Origin: Flavobacterium sp. UBA7665
Lineage (GTDB): Bacteria; Bacteroidota; Bacteroidia; Flavobacteriales; Flavobacteriaceae
Length of the DNA stretch: 64,000 nucleotides
Assembly: GCA_002483285.1 (NCBI GenBank)
Contig: DLHP01000030.1
Location: 124,001 to 188,000 of the forward strand
Direction of reading: 5' to 3'
Shown here piece by piece: positions 24,146 through 32,692 of the stretch. The position numbers and the translations under genes were made by a program. The notes under the pieces are model-generated. The model was not told the origin of the DNA. It ran no database searches and saw nothing but the letters and a program-made list of their open reading frames with translations. Position 1 is the first letter of the stretch; each line of letters opens with the position of its first letter.

Positions 24146-26347
24146 TCAAAGGACATACTTTAAGCCCATGTAAAAATTTCTCCCGGGCGCATTGATTCCC
24201 GACGAAAAAGTGCGGTACTGTGTGTCGAGGATGTTCTCTACACCCGCAAAAACGGTTAGACGCCGCATGGCATAGAAAGCCATTTTGAGGTTGTAGGTTT
24301 GCCAACTTGGTGTACCGTCGGCAGGTGCGTATTGCAAATTATCTTCGCCTCCGGGCGAGTAGTCCTTTGCCTTCTTTTTTCCGTTGTAAAGCATATAGAA
24401 TTCTAGGTCGGCCATTTTGGATTGATAGGAAAAACCTACTTTGCCAAATATCGGTGCGATGTGCGCCATAGGCTGTTTTTGGCTGTTGTTGTAAATACTG
24501 CCTTGGGTAAAATTGAAAGTCCCTTCAAAAAATAATGTTTTTACCAATTGGATTTTTAACCGCGACGTATAACCCGATAAATGACCTTTCCCTTGATTTT
24601 GGTTGGCGTAAACGAGACTCGTTTGGCCTTGATATTCGATGGTAGACTGTCCGTTAAACACAAATGGCGCGGTTGCTATCGGATCGTAAAGCCTGGTGAT
24701 ATATAACACATTTTCAAAAGTAAAACCAGTACCCTGAAACAAGGTGATTGCTAAATCGGCAGTGACCGTTTGCTCGGGTTTGAGGTTTTCATTGGGTACA
24801 ATCATTGTCCCGGGACTCGATTCGAATATCTTAGAAAGGTCGTCTACATTAGGAACCCGATACGCCGACGCCAGGTTAAAGGCCAGCTTAAGGTTTCTGG
24901 CAGGCTGTCCTACGATACCAAAAGCACCACTATAAGTAAAGTTGCGCTGCTCAATCGCTGTGTAGGGCAAATTGAAAAAATTGGTGGCGATGGTGCTTTT
25001 TAAATTGGCATAACCACCCCTTGCACTGAGGTTGTAGGAGAACTTGGAACTTAGGAAACGACGCCGATACAACACGTAGGCTTCGGCCTTGAACGTACTG
25101 TTGTCTCCATCGGGATAACGCGTGTCAAGAACGGTCTGCTCGCCGGTCACGATGTTTTGCCCAAAAGCGGTCGACTTCAAATAATCGCGGTAAACATCCA
25201 CGCCGTATCCTAAACTGCCTTTGCTTAGTTGGGTATCGAAGTCTGTACTCAATCCTAAAACAGCTACTTTCTCAATTCTGGAGTTGCGTACTTCATTCCC
25301 GAAATTTCTATTGATTCGACTTTCCTCAACGCGCTGGAAACTCAAATTGACATTCATATCAGTATGGCTGAAAACCCGTTTCTTCGCGAATTTATACAAG
25401 GAAAGGAAGCGTTCCTGCGGGCCATAATTCCACTCGGCCGATCGCAAGGCTCCGCTTGACGATTGATCGGTAAGGCGGTCGTAACGCGCAAAATCAGAAG
25501 TGGTAGAGAATTGCAGGTTCAGACTATGCCGGGTCAACTGGTTGGGCTTAAAAAACACTTTTTGGCTCAGATCGTATTGCCTGTATCCCGAAAACCGTTG
25601 AACATATTTATTGGGATTGGCCACTTGGTAGTCCTTGCCGTTTATCGTCGAAACGTAAAACGGTCGTTCTCCAAAGAACTCGTTAGATCCATTGCGTCTT
25701 TTTCCCATCTTCAAATCGTCTAACTCGTTGTAGGAAACTGACGAAAGCGCAGCCCATTTTCCCTGCGCGATATTAAAATCAAGATGCATCGATTTGCCAT
25801 TATTGACCGTATTATAATTGGACAAAAAGTTTCCCGAAAATTTTCGGTTTCCGGTTTGCGACAACGTCTTGGCCTCTTTGGTTTGGAGGTAAACCACACC
25901 GCCCAATGCATCGCTGCCGTATACGCTCGACGATGGACCAAACAAAACATCAGCCGATTCAACCATATACCGGTCAACGGTAATGAGGTTCTGCAAGTGT
26001 CCCGACCTGAAAATAAGATTGTTCATGCGTACGCCGTCCACTGTGATTAAAACCCTGCTCGCTTCGAAACCCCTAATCACCGGACTGCCTCCCGCCTGTT
26101 GCGATTGCTGTACCGTTAATTTGCCGCTTTCACCCAATAGGTCTGCGAGGGTTTGCGGGCTTTGAAATTCAATTTGCTTTTGGGAAACGCTTTCAATCTG
26201 TTGTGCCGTATTTCTTTTTGACTGCTCGTACCGTAAATGCGTAAGGGTTACTTCGTCAAGTTTCAACATTTGCAGGGAATCGTTTGTAACTTGCGAAAAG
26301 CATGAAAATGAAAACAAAAGAGTTAGGGTTGTAAAAATGCCTTTCAT
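24146..26347 (-). CDS. TonB-dependent outer membrane receptor (heme/siderophore type)
   Basis: 733 residues from the ATG at 26347, where the signal peptide MKGIFTTLTLLFSFSCFSQ begins. A short TonB-box-like start (LDEVTLTHLRYEQ) leads into a plug domain: SPQTLADLLGES, GGSPVIRGFEASRVLITVDGVRMN and DVLFGPSSSVYGSDALGGVV. The rest is a 22-strand-type barrel ending GRNFYMGLKYVL, with the aromatic/hydrophobic last residue of outer-membrane barrels. The plug pattern resembles the heme/hemoglobin receptor group, but the ligand is not provable. It imports a ligand across the outer membrane using TonB energy. The propeller gene follows 190 bases downstream on the same strand. Confidence 0.9.
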   Translation of the reverse strand: MKGIFTTLTLLFSFSCFSQVTNDSLQMLKLDEVTLTHLRYEQSKRNTAQQIESVSQKQIEFQSPQTLADLLGESGKLTVQQSQQAGGSPVIRGFEASRVLITVDGVRMNNLIFRSGHLQNLITVDRYMVESADVLFGPSSSVYGSDALGGVVYLQTKEAKTLSQTGNRKFSGNFLSNYNTVNNGKSMHLDFNIAQGKWAALSSVSYNELDDLKMGKRRNGSNEFFGERPFYVSTINGKDYQVANPNKYVQRFSGYRQYDLSQKVFFKPNQLTRHSLNLQFSTTSDFARYDRLTDQSSSGALRSAEWNYGPQERFLSLYKFAKKRVFSHTDMNVNLSFQRVEESRINRNFGNEVRNSRIEKVAVLGLSTDFDTQLSKGSLGYGVDVYRDYLKSTAFGQNIVTGEQTVLDTRYPDGDNSTFKAEAYVLYRRRFLSSKFSYNLSARGGYANLKSTIATNFFNLPYTAIEQRNFTYSGAFGIVGQPARNLKLAFNLASAYRVPNVDDLSKIFESSPGTMIVPNENLKPEQTVTADLAITLFQGTGFTFENVLYITRLYDPIATAPFVFNGQSTIEYQGQTSLVYANQNQGKGHLSGYTSRLKIQLVKTLFFEGTFNFTQGSIYNNSQKQPMAHIAPIFGKVGFSYQSKMADLEFYMLYNGKKKAKDYSPGGEDNLQYAPADGTPSWQTYNLKMAFYAMRRLTVFAGVENILDTQYRTFSSGINAPGRNFYMGLKYVL

Positions 26348-26438
26348 GTTGCTGGAACCGTACAATTAATTTGGATAAATTAAGGCCCAAAAGTAATATA
26401 AATCAGATAGCCGCAAAATTTCAGGAAATATTTTATAC

Positions 26439-26473
26439 GCAAAAAAAAAACGGCAGCTCTATTGGCCGCCGTT
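26439..26473 (-). terminator. Terminator after the gyrB-linked outer-membrane-type gene
   Basis: On the minus strand AACGGCggccaatagagctGCCGTT is followed by ten T. The stem includes AACGGC/GCCGTT with further GC pairing inside. It starts 23 bases after the stop at 26496. Confidence 0.9.
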
Positions 26474-26495
26474 CAATTATTCCTATTCCATTAAC

Positions 26496-27518
26496 TTAGA
26501 ATTCATATTGCAAGGAGAGGTTGGTATTGGCAAACTTACCAAAAGCAAAAATACCCTGCGCATAAAAATGCCCAAATTGGTACCTGCCAGACAATTCACC
26601 CATCGAGTTGATCTTGGTCTTGCCAATTTCTGACAATCGGTTATTGACAAACGACTTTACAGGAATCAGCAAGGCCGTCGTTCCGTTTGAACCACCTACT
26701 TCATAGGCGATATCGCTTACATTGGTGATTACGCCAGCCATCAATTCAAATCGTTTCCATTTCTTGGAACCGTTGACCTGGAACTGGTAAGTATCTACCA
26801 AACCGATGATTTCATTAAGGCCCAACGACCCAAATTGTTCCGACTCGGAAGTCAAAAAATCAAAAGCGATTTCTTCTTTAGAAATACCTGCAAAAATTGA
26901 CAGGTAAATATTCTTGGCCTCAAGCGACTTTACATACTGGCTCAAATTGTGCTTAATACCCAAACCATATACCTGGTAATGTCCTTTTTTAAGCTTCACG
27001 TTATACGAGTATTTGGCCAATATTTCGGTACCATACCACAAACCGAGAGAAGCCTGGACATAAGGGTAAATCACCGTTTCGGCGTCCAATCCTTCAGGTG
27101 TTTTGATGCGAACATCACCGTTCGGGACATCCGTAAACGACCCTACGACATAAACCTGGTCGTCGTTTCCAATGGCAGTAGGCACCGTCGCCGACGACGC
27201 GTTTTCTATCTCAAGGAACGCAAATTCAGAATTGTTGATTGTAAACTGGCGATTGGCTTTGGGTACAAAAAAAATGTTGGTGTGCAAACTCACATTGACA
27301 TCCCACAACTGAGCCTTTTGAGGCGTCGCAATCCAACCCGAAGAGGCTTGGTAAACAGCTGCATCGGTTGCCGGTGTAATGAACTTATCAGCATACCACA
27401 AGGCATCGCTTACAAAATTGTTCAAGTCCACGACGGTCTGCGCCGATTGTGCGCGCGACTGGAAACCGGCAAACAATGCCAATCCAAAAAACAGTATTTG
27501 AAACCGCGAACTACGCAT
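26496..27518 (-). CDS. Exported outer-membrane-type protein (DUF6588-like), cotranscribed with gyrB
   Basis: 340 residues with a signal peptide (SRFQILFFGLALFAGFQSRAQ). The body alternates short hydrophobic and polar stretches (YQVYGLGIKHNLSQYV, IYLSIFAGISKEE, FELMAGVITNVS) and ends SLQYEF, with the C-terminal aromatic residue typical of outer-membrane barrels. It resembles a family I remember as DUF6588; that name is from memory and should be treated as tentative. The ATG overlaps the last 8 bases of gyrB, so translation is probably coupled, and a terminator follows. Function unknown; the link to gyrB is positional only. Confidence 0.75.
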   Translation of the reverse strand: MRSSRFQILFFGLALFAGFQSRAQSAQTVVDLNNFVSDALWYADKFITPATDAAVYQASSGWIATPQKAQLWDVNVSLHTNIFFVPKANRQFTINNSEFAFLEIENASSATVPTAIGNDDQVYVVGSFTDVPNGDVRIKTPEGLDAETVIYPYVQASLGLWYGTEILAKYSYNVKLKKGHYQVYGLGIKHNLSQYVKSLEAKNIYLSIFAGISKEEIAFDFLTSESEQFGSLGLNEIIGLVDTYQFQVNGSKKWKRFELMAGVITNVSDIAYEVGGSNGTTALLIPVKSFVNNRLSEIGKTKINSMGELSGRYQFGHFYAQGIFAFGKFANTNLSLQYEF

Positions 27519-29451
27519 CTATGTTGGCATAGACTGCATTCTTCTCAATAAACTCCCTTCTTGGCGGAACCTCATCGCCCATAAGCATCGAGAAGATTCT
27601 GTCTGCTTCGGCCAAACTGTCGATATTGACCTGGCGCAAAGTCCTGTATGATGGGTCCATCGTGGTTTCCCACAACTGCTCGGCGTTCATTTCTCCCAAA
27701 CCTTTATAACGTTGGATCGCCGCGCTGCCACCCATTCTTTCGTTGGCTGCATCGCGCTGGTCATCGGTCCATGCGTATTCTTTTTTGTTTCCTTTTTTCA
27801 CGAGGTACAATGGCGGCGCCGCAATGTAGACGTGGCCTTCCTCGATAAGTTCCTTCATGAAACGGAAGAAGAACGTTAATATTAAGGTAGCGATGTGGCT
27901 ACCATCGACATCCGCATCACACATGATGATGACTTTGTGGTATCTTAATTTTTCGAGGTTCAATGCTTTGGAATCCTCTGCAGTACCAACCGTTACGCCA
28001 AGTGCCGTAAAGATATTACGGATTTCCTCGTTCTCAAAAACCTTGTGGTGCATGGCTTTTTCTACGTTGAGGATTTTTCCCCTTAATGGCAAAATCGCCT
28101 GGAAGTTACGATCGCGGCCTTGTTTGGCTGTTCCGCCCGCCGAGTCTCCCTCGACAAGGTATACTTCGCATCTCGCCGGATCCTGTTCTGAACAATCAGA
28201 CAATTTCCCAGGTAATCCGCCACCGCCCATGACGGTTTTGCGTTGCACCATTTCACGCGCTTTCTTGGCGGCATGTCTTGCCTGAGCGGCAAGGATGACT
28301 TTCTGTACGATGATTTTAGCATCGTTCGGGTTTTCCTCAAGATAATTCTCGAGCATTTCCCCAACAGCTTGCGACACCGGAGAAACCACCTCGCGGTTCC
28401 CCAATTTGGTTTTGGTTTGGCCTTCAAACTGCGGCTCCTGTACTTTCACAGAAATAATTGCGGTAAGTCCCTCACGGAAATCGTCACCGGTAATCTCAAA
28501 TTTGAGTTTGTCGAGCAAGCCCGAAGCATCTGCATATTTCTTTAACGTACGCGTAAGTCCGGCGCGGAAACCCTGTAAGTGCGTTCCGCCTTCGTGCGTG
28601 TTGATATTGTTGACGTAGGAGAAAATATTCTCAGAGTAACTCGAGTTGTAAATCAAAGCGACTTCTACCGGAATTTCGCCTTTTTCGTGCTCCATGCTGA
28701 TCACGTGCGAAATAATCGGCTCGCGGTTGCCATCGAGGTAACGGATGTATTCTTTAAGCCCTTCGTCTGAATGGAAAACCTCGGTACGGTAGCTTCCGTC
28801 TTCTTCGGCTTCGCGTTTATCGGTAAAAGTAATCGTGATGCCTTTGTTCAAAAACGACAGCTCGCGCATACGGGCCGATAAGGTATCATATGAAAACTCA
28901 AGTGTTTGTGTAAAGATTTTATCGTCCGGGTAGAAGGTTTGCATCGTACCGCGTTTGGTCGTCTCACCGATTTGTTTCACCGGATACAACGATTTGCCTC
29001 TTTCATACTCCTGCTCGTAGATTTTACCATCGCGGAATACGGTCGATTTCATCCTTTCGGAAAGGGCGTTTACTACAGAAACCCCAACACCGTGGAGACC
29101 TCCTGAAACTTTATACGAATCTTTATCGAATTTACCTCCCGCACCGATTTTGGTCATAACTACCTCAAGTGCCGAAACGCCTTCTTTTTTGTGCATGTCA
29201 ACCGGGATTCCACGGCCGTTGTCTTCAACGGTTACCGATCCGTCCTCGTTGATGGTAACGCCGATGGTATCACACCAGCCGCCCATTGCCTCATCGATTG
29301 AGTTGTCTACTACCTCATAAACCAAGTGGTGCAATCCCCTAACTCCTACATCACCTATATACATGGATGGACGCATTCTTACGTGCTCCATTCCTTCTAA
29401 TGCCTGAATACTATCTGCCGAATAACTGCTTTTCTTGTTCTCGTCGCTCAT
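27511..29451 (-). CDS. gyrB: DNA gyrase subunit B
   Basis: 646 residues from the ATG at 29451 (MSDENKKSSYSADSIQALEG). Frame codons further upstream lack conservation and include the promoter. The GHKL ATPase region shows VDNSIDEA, EDNGRGIPVD and GGLHGVGVSVVNALS. The Toprim region shows YLVEGDSAGGTAKQGRDR, LPLRGKILNVEKA and MCDADVDGSHI. The C-terminal RYKGLGEMNAEQLWETTM is the GyrA-contacting segment. With GyrA (not here) it introduces negative supercoils using ATP and is the target of aminocoumarins. The short length without the proteobacterial insert fits Bacteroidota. ParE is the alternative, but sequence and length favour GyrB. Confidence 0.95.
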   Translation of the reverse strand: MSDENKKSSYSADSIQALEGMEHVRMRPSMYIGDVGVRGLHHLVYEVVDNSIDEAMGGWCDTIGVTINEDGSVTVEDNGRGIPVDMHKKEGVSALEVVMTKIGAGGKFDKDSYKVSGGLHGVGVSVVNALSERMKSTVFRDGKIYEQEYERGKSLYPVKQIGETTKRGTMQTFYPDDKIFTQTLEFSYDTLSARMRELSFLNKGITITFTDKREAEEDGSYRTEVFHSDEGLKEYIRYLDGNREPIISHVISMEHEKGEIPVEVALIYNSSYSENIFSYVNNINTHEGGTHLQGFRAGLTRTLKKYADASGLLDKLKFEITGDDFREGLTAIISVKVQEPQFEGQTKTKLGNREVVSPVSQAVGEMLENYLEENPNDAKIIVQKVILAAQARHAAKKAREMVQRKTVMGGGGLPGKLSDCSEQDPARCEVYLVEGDSAGGTAKQGRDRNFQAILPLRGKILNVEKAMHHKVFENEEIRNIFTALGVTVGTAEDSKALNLEKLRYHKVIIMCDADVDGSHIATLILTFFFRFMKELIEEGHVYIAAPPLYLVKKGNKKEYAWTDDQRDAANERMGGSAAIQRYKGLGEMNAEQLWETTMDPSYRTLRQVNIDSLAEADRIFSMLMGDEVPPRREFIEKNAVYANIDA

Positions 29452-29491
29452 AAAAATTTTCGCTAAAAAAATAGGTTTTTTGTCTAACAGG

Positions 29492-29499
29492 CAAATATA
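29492..29499 (-). promoter_or_regulatory. Probable -7 element of the gyrB promoter
   Basis: TATATTTG on the minus strand, 40 bases before the gyrB ATG, matches TAnnTTTG exactly. No TTG is found at the right distance upstream, so the -33 element is weak or absent. Confidence 0.5.
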
Positions 29500-29573
29500 T
29501 AAAAACACGCCAAACATCACAGGAAAAATGCCCTGTTTACGCGTGAAGTTATTAACATTATGTTGATGGAAAT

Positions 29574-30587
29574 TTAGCGTAAAATCGCGCCCGTTCCAAG
29601 GCGGTCGGCGTATTGGATTTGACCAAAATTAAAGGTCACGCCATCAGCAATATCACTGGCCAAAAGCAGTGCGCCATCGGCATCAAGGTAATCCAAAAGC
29701 GGTGCGATTTGTACGAGCCCTGAAATCCCTACGGTCGATTCGGTCATACAGCCCGCCATAATCGAGACACCCCTTTTTCGGGCCGTTTCAATCATGCGCA
29801 AGGCCGGAGTGATTCCACCGCATTTCATGAGCTTGATGTTGATGCCGTCGAACAATTCACAACACAAATTAACATCTGCTTCGCGCTGGCAGCTTTCGTC
29901 GGCGATGACAGGCAAAACGCAGTGCTGTTTGACTTTTTTCATGCCTTCGATATCATCGGCTTTCAGGGGTTGTTCGATGAATTCGACATTGAAGTTTTCG
30001 AGAATTTTGGAATAAGCGATGGTTTGGTCGGCAGTCCAGGCGGCATTGGCATCGACCCGGAACACGGCATCGGTAACCGATCTGAGTTTCTCTACAATTT
30101 CAATATCCTGTTCGGTACCGAGTTTGATTTTGTAAATGGGCCACGGCATTTCGAGGATTTTCTGCTGCATGACTTCGATTGCGTCGATTGCAATGGTATA
30201 GGAAGTCAATGGCGTGGGTGCGTTTTCATCCGAAAAGAAATGCCGAACGGTAAGTCCGCATTTCTTCGCATAAAAATCCCAATAAGCCATATCTACGGCG
30301 CACAATGCGAAATAATCTTCGCCCGCTAGTGGTTTCAGTTGTTCCCACATTTGTTTGGGATGCAGACCGGAGTTGAAATCTATTGCGGATTGTATCTTAG
30401 AAAGTGTCTGCGTTAAACGCTCCACGGTACTGTGGTAATATGGATTTACGGTTGCTTCGCCATAACCCAAACAATCGCCATCAGCAATCGTGACCACAAC
30501 CGTCTTTTGGATAGTTACGGTGTAACGTGAAATCGTAAACGGATGCCGGAGCGGCAACTCGTAAAACCGGAAAGAAAGTTGTACCAT
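29574..30587 (-). CDS. Dipeptide epimerase (L-Ala-D/L-Glu epimerase family, enolase superfamily)
   Basis: 337 residues from the ATG at 30587 (MVQLSFRFYELPLRHPF); the frame continues 10 codons to a TTG, which is less likely. Enolase-superfamily features: IYKIKLGTEQD (catalytic Lys-x-Lys), FRVDANAAW and EFIEQPL and VIADES (metal-binding Asp, Glu, Asp), and NIKLMKCGGITPA (second catalytic Lys). MAGCMTESTVGISG is typical of the dipeptide epimerase branch, which interconverts L-Ala-D-Glu and L-Ala-L-Glu during murein peptide recycling. The exact dipeptide cannot be read. A ~138-bp repeat element lies between this gene and asnB upstream. Confidence 0.88.
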   Translation of the reverse strand: MVQLSFRFYELPLRHPFTISRYTVTIQKTVVVTIADGDCLGYGEATVNPYYHSTVERLTQTLSKIQSAIDFNSGLHPKQMWEQLKPLAGEDYFALCAVDMAYWDFYAKKCGLTVRHFFSDENAPTPLTSYTIAIDAIEVMQQKILEMPWPIYKIKLGTEQDIEIVEKLRSVTDAVFRVDANAAWTADQTIAYSKILENFNVEFIEQPLKADDIEGMKKVKQHCVLPVIADESCQREADVNLCCELFDGINIKLMKCGGITPALRMIETARKRGVSIMAGCMTESTVGISGLVQIAPLLDYLDADGALLLASDIADGVTFNFGQIQYADRLGTGAILR

Positions 30588-30664
30588 AAGAAAGTATTGT
30601 CCGAAAACCGTTTGCAAAATACGAATTCAAATTCGCTAACCCCTGCTCTTTAACTCGAACTATT

Positions 30665-30802
30665 TTTTTAAGAATATATGCAGTTTTTCTAGATTGCGGA
30701 AATTTGCCAAATTTTTAGGGACAACATTGCCCCTTCCCCGAAGGCAATCTAAGGATTTTCCCTGAAGGTCCAAGGTAGAAATTCCACCTCAAAAGTTAAT
30801 AC
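30665..30802. repeat. Structured intergenic repeat, copy A
   Basis: This copy is alignable almost without gaps to 39324-39461. Shared blocks at the same spacing are TTTTTAAGAA, CAGTTTTTCTA, TTAGGGA and GCCCCTTCCCCGAAGGCAAT. TAGATTGC (30690-30697) and GCAATCTA (30744-30751) pair perfectly, enclosing CCTTC-CCC-GAAGG as an inner hairpin. It lies between asnB and the dipeptide epimerase, both on the minus strand. A shorter related core is at 62346-62384. Confidence 0.7.
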
Positions 30803-30824
30803 CCAAAAACATCTTAAAACAACA

Positions 30825-30860
30825 ACAAAAGAAAAGCGCCAGAAACCACTCCAGCGCTTT
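30825..30860 (-). terminator. Terminator after asnB
   Basis: On the minus strand AAAGCGC...GCGCTTT forms a 7-bp stem that extends inward through G-T pairs (TGGAG with TTCTG), followed by TTTTCTTTT. It begins about 42 bases after the asnB stop. Confidence 0.75.
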
Positions 30861-30901
30861 AAAATTACAAACAATAACTAAACCTATAAATAACTATAAA
30901 A

Positions 30902-32518
30902 TTAAACTACAATGCTGGGTTTGGCGATCTCGGTGTCGGCCTGAACGTGTGCCGCATTGGCGCGTCCGCTCGGGTCTTGGTTCTCCTGCCATTTCGGGAT
31001 CCATTTGCGTACGGTTTGCGCCGCAGAAACTTGCGGGTAATGTTTATGAAAGATGTCGCGGTAAAAATACGCCTCTTTCGTCGCCGGTGTATTGTACGGA
31101 AACCTTTCGGCAGCCGTGGCCAATTGCTCGTCGGTCACTTGGGAAGAGGCGTATTCAATCAACTGGTCGATCCAGTTGTAACCCACACCGTCAGAGAATT
31201 GCTCTTTCTGGCGCCATAGGACTTCTTTGGGCAAATAAGGCTGTTCTTCTACGTCAAAGGCTTTGCGTAGGATGTATTTTTCAACACCGTCATAGGTCTT
31301 GGGTTGTTTTTCCCTGGCCTCAATAAGCATCGCCATATCCAGGAATGCTTTGTCGAGGAAAGGCACGCGCGCTTCCAGCCCATGTGCCATCGTCGATTTG
31401 TCGGCGCGCAATAAATCGGCGGTGAAGAGTTTCTGTACGCGTTCAATGGTTTCTTTCTGGAAGTCTTCTGTCGAAGGTGCATTTCTGAAATATAAATAGC
31501 CACCAAATATCTCGTCGGCACCTTCTCCAGATAAGACTACTTTTATGCCTTGTTGGGTAATCGCTTTAGACAGGAAGTACATCGGCGTACTGGCCCTGAC
31601 CGAAGTCACGTCATAGGTTTCAAGGTGCCAAATCAACTTTTCAAGGATCTCAATACCTTGTTCGATCGTGAAATGTACCTCATGATGCTCGGTATCCAAA
31701 AATGCGGCAACTTTACGGGCAGCAACGGCATCAGGGGCATCCTTATCCAACCCAATTGAAAACGAATGGAGTTTTTTGCCTTGCGCTGCCAGTAAACGTG
31801 CCGCAATGGATGATGTAAGTGAAGAATCGAGCCCGCCCGAAAGCAATACACCAATCGGCACATCGCTCATGAGTCTTTTGCGGGTCGCTTCTATCAAGGT
31901 TTCGCGGATTAAATCGAGGTCGAGGGATTTGTCAGCTTTCTTGTAATCTTCATATTCCGGACGGTAGTATTTTACGAAACCGTCCTTTGGCGTGTAATAA
32001 TGACCCGGCGGAAAAGTTGAAAACGTTTTACATTGGTCGGCAATCGGTTTCATCTCGGAGGCGAAGTAAATGCGTCCGCGTTCATCGAGGCCGTAATACA
32101 GTGGCTTGACGCCCATCGGGTCGCGTCCGGCAATAAAGTCATCGCCATCCACCACTACGAAAGCGAAATCGCCATCGAGCAAATGCAAAAAGTCGTAACC
32201 GAATTCCTCATACAAATGCACAATCACTTCCGAATCGGATTTGCTGCGAAAAGTATGGTGTTTCAAAATCCCATCGCGCAACGCCTGGTGGTTGTAGATT
32301 TCACCATTGTGTACCATATAAGCGGTTTTGCAGCCTTTGATGGGTTGTCGCCCCGAATGCAGGTCAATGATTGACAAGCGCTCATGGCTTAAGATGTGCC
32401 CGTTTGCAGTAATTAATAAATCGCTTTCATCTGGGCCGCGGTGCGACATGCGTTTAGAAAGTGTTCTTACCAGTTGTTCGTCTTTTCCTTTTCCTATAAT
32501 GGCTAATATTCCGCACAT
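30902..32518 (-). CDS. asnB: Asparagine synthase (glutamine-hydrolysing)
   Basis: 538 residues. The N-terminal MCGILAIIGKGKDE puts the glutaminase nucleophile at Cys2, with RLSIIDLHSGRQP and HNGEIYNH following. The synthetase half has the ATP-pyrophosphatase loop LSGGLDSSLTSS (about residue 226) and SGEGADEIFGGY. It makes asparagine from aspartate, glutamine and ATP. Length and order match E. coli AsnB, pointing to amino-acid synthesis rather than one of the AsnB-like enzymes of capsule modification, although a glycan gene cluster lies nearby. The upstream region has a large palindrome and repeated GGTTATAAT sites. Confidence 0.95.
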   Translation of the reverse strand: MCGILAIIGKGKDEQLVRTLSKRMSHRGPDESDLLITANGHILSHERLSIIDLHSGRQPIKGCKTAYMVHNGEIYNHQALRDGILKHHTFRSKSDSEVIVHLYEEFGYDFLHLLDGDFAFVVVDGDDFIAGRDPMGVKPLYYGLDERGRIYFASEMKPIADQCKTFSTFPPGHYYTPKDGFVKYYRPEYEDYKKADKSLDLDLIRETLIEATRKRLMSDVPIGVLLSGGLDSSLTSSIAARLLAAQGKKLHSFSIGLDKDAPDAVAARKVAAFLDTEHHEVHFTIEQGIEILEKLIWHLETYDVTSVRASTPMYFLSKAITQQGIKVVLSGEGADEIFGGYLYFRNAPSTEDFQKETIERVQKLFTADLLRADKSTMAHGLEARVPFLDKAFLDMAMLIEAREKQPKTYDGVEKYILRKAFDVEEQPYLPKEVLWRQKEQFSDGVGYNWIDQLIEYASSQVTDEQLATAAERFPYNTPATKEAYFYRDIFHKHYPQVSAAQTVRKWIPKWQENQDPSGRANAAHVQADTEIAKPSIVV

Positions 32519-32559
32519 AACTACTTTGTTTCTGTTTATAAGGCAAAGATGTTATTGTG

Positions 32560-32672
32560 GTTATAATTATGAAACACAAACTGCTTTATAGGTTATAATT
32601 GATAACCATATAAAGCAATTTGCGATAAATATAAAACCAAAAAGGTTTAAAATCCGCAATTTGGGTTATAAT
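32560..32672. promoter_or_regulatory. Operator-like region upstream of asnB
   Basis: GGTTATAAT occurs three times in the same orientation, starting at 32560, 32591 and 32664. The offsets of 31 and 73 bases are close to whole helical turns (3 and 7). The middle site is one arm of the palindrome at 32582-32617. The nearest site is about 42 bases from the asnB ATG at 32518. No regulator gene is adjacent. Confidence 0.5.
32582..32617. promoter_or_regulatory. Long palindrome upstream of asnB
   Basis: TGCTTTATAGGTTAT (32582-32596), a loop AATTG, and ATAACCATATAAAGCA (32602-32617) pair over their whole length apart from one extra base. The arms are AT-rich and there is no T-run, so an operator for a dimeric regulator is more likely than a terminator. 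Confidence 0.6.
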
Positions 32673-32692
32673 CTGTAAATCGGTAAGAGTGA

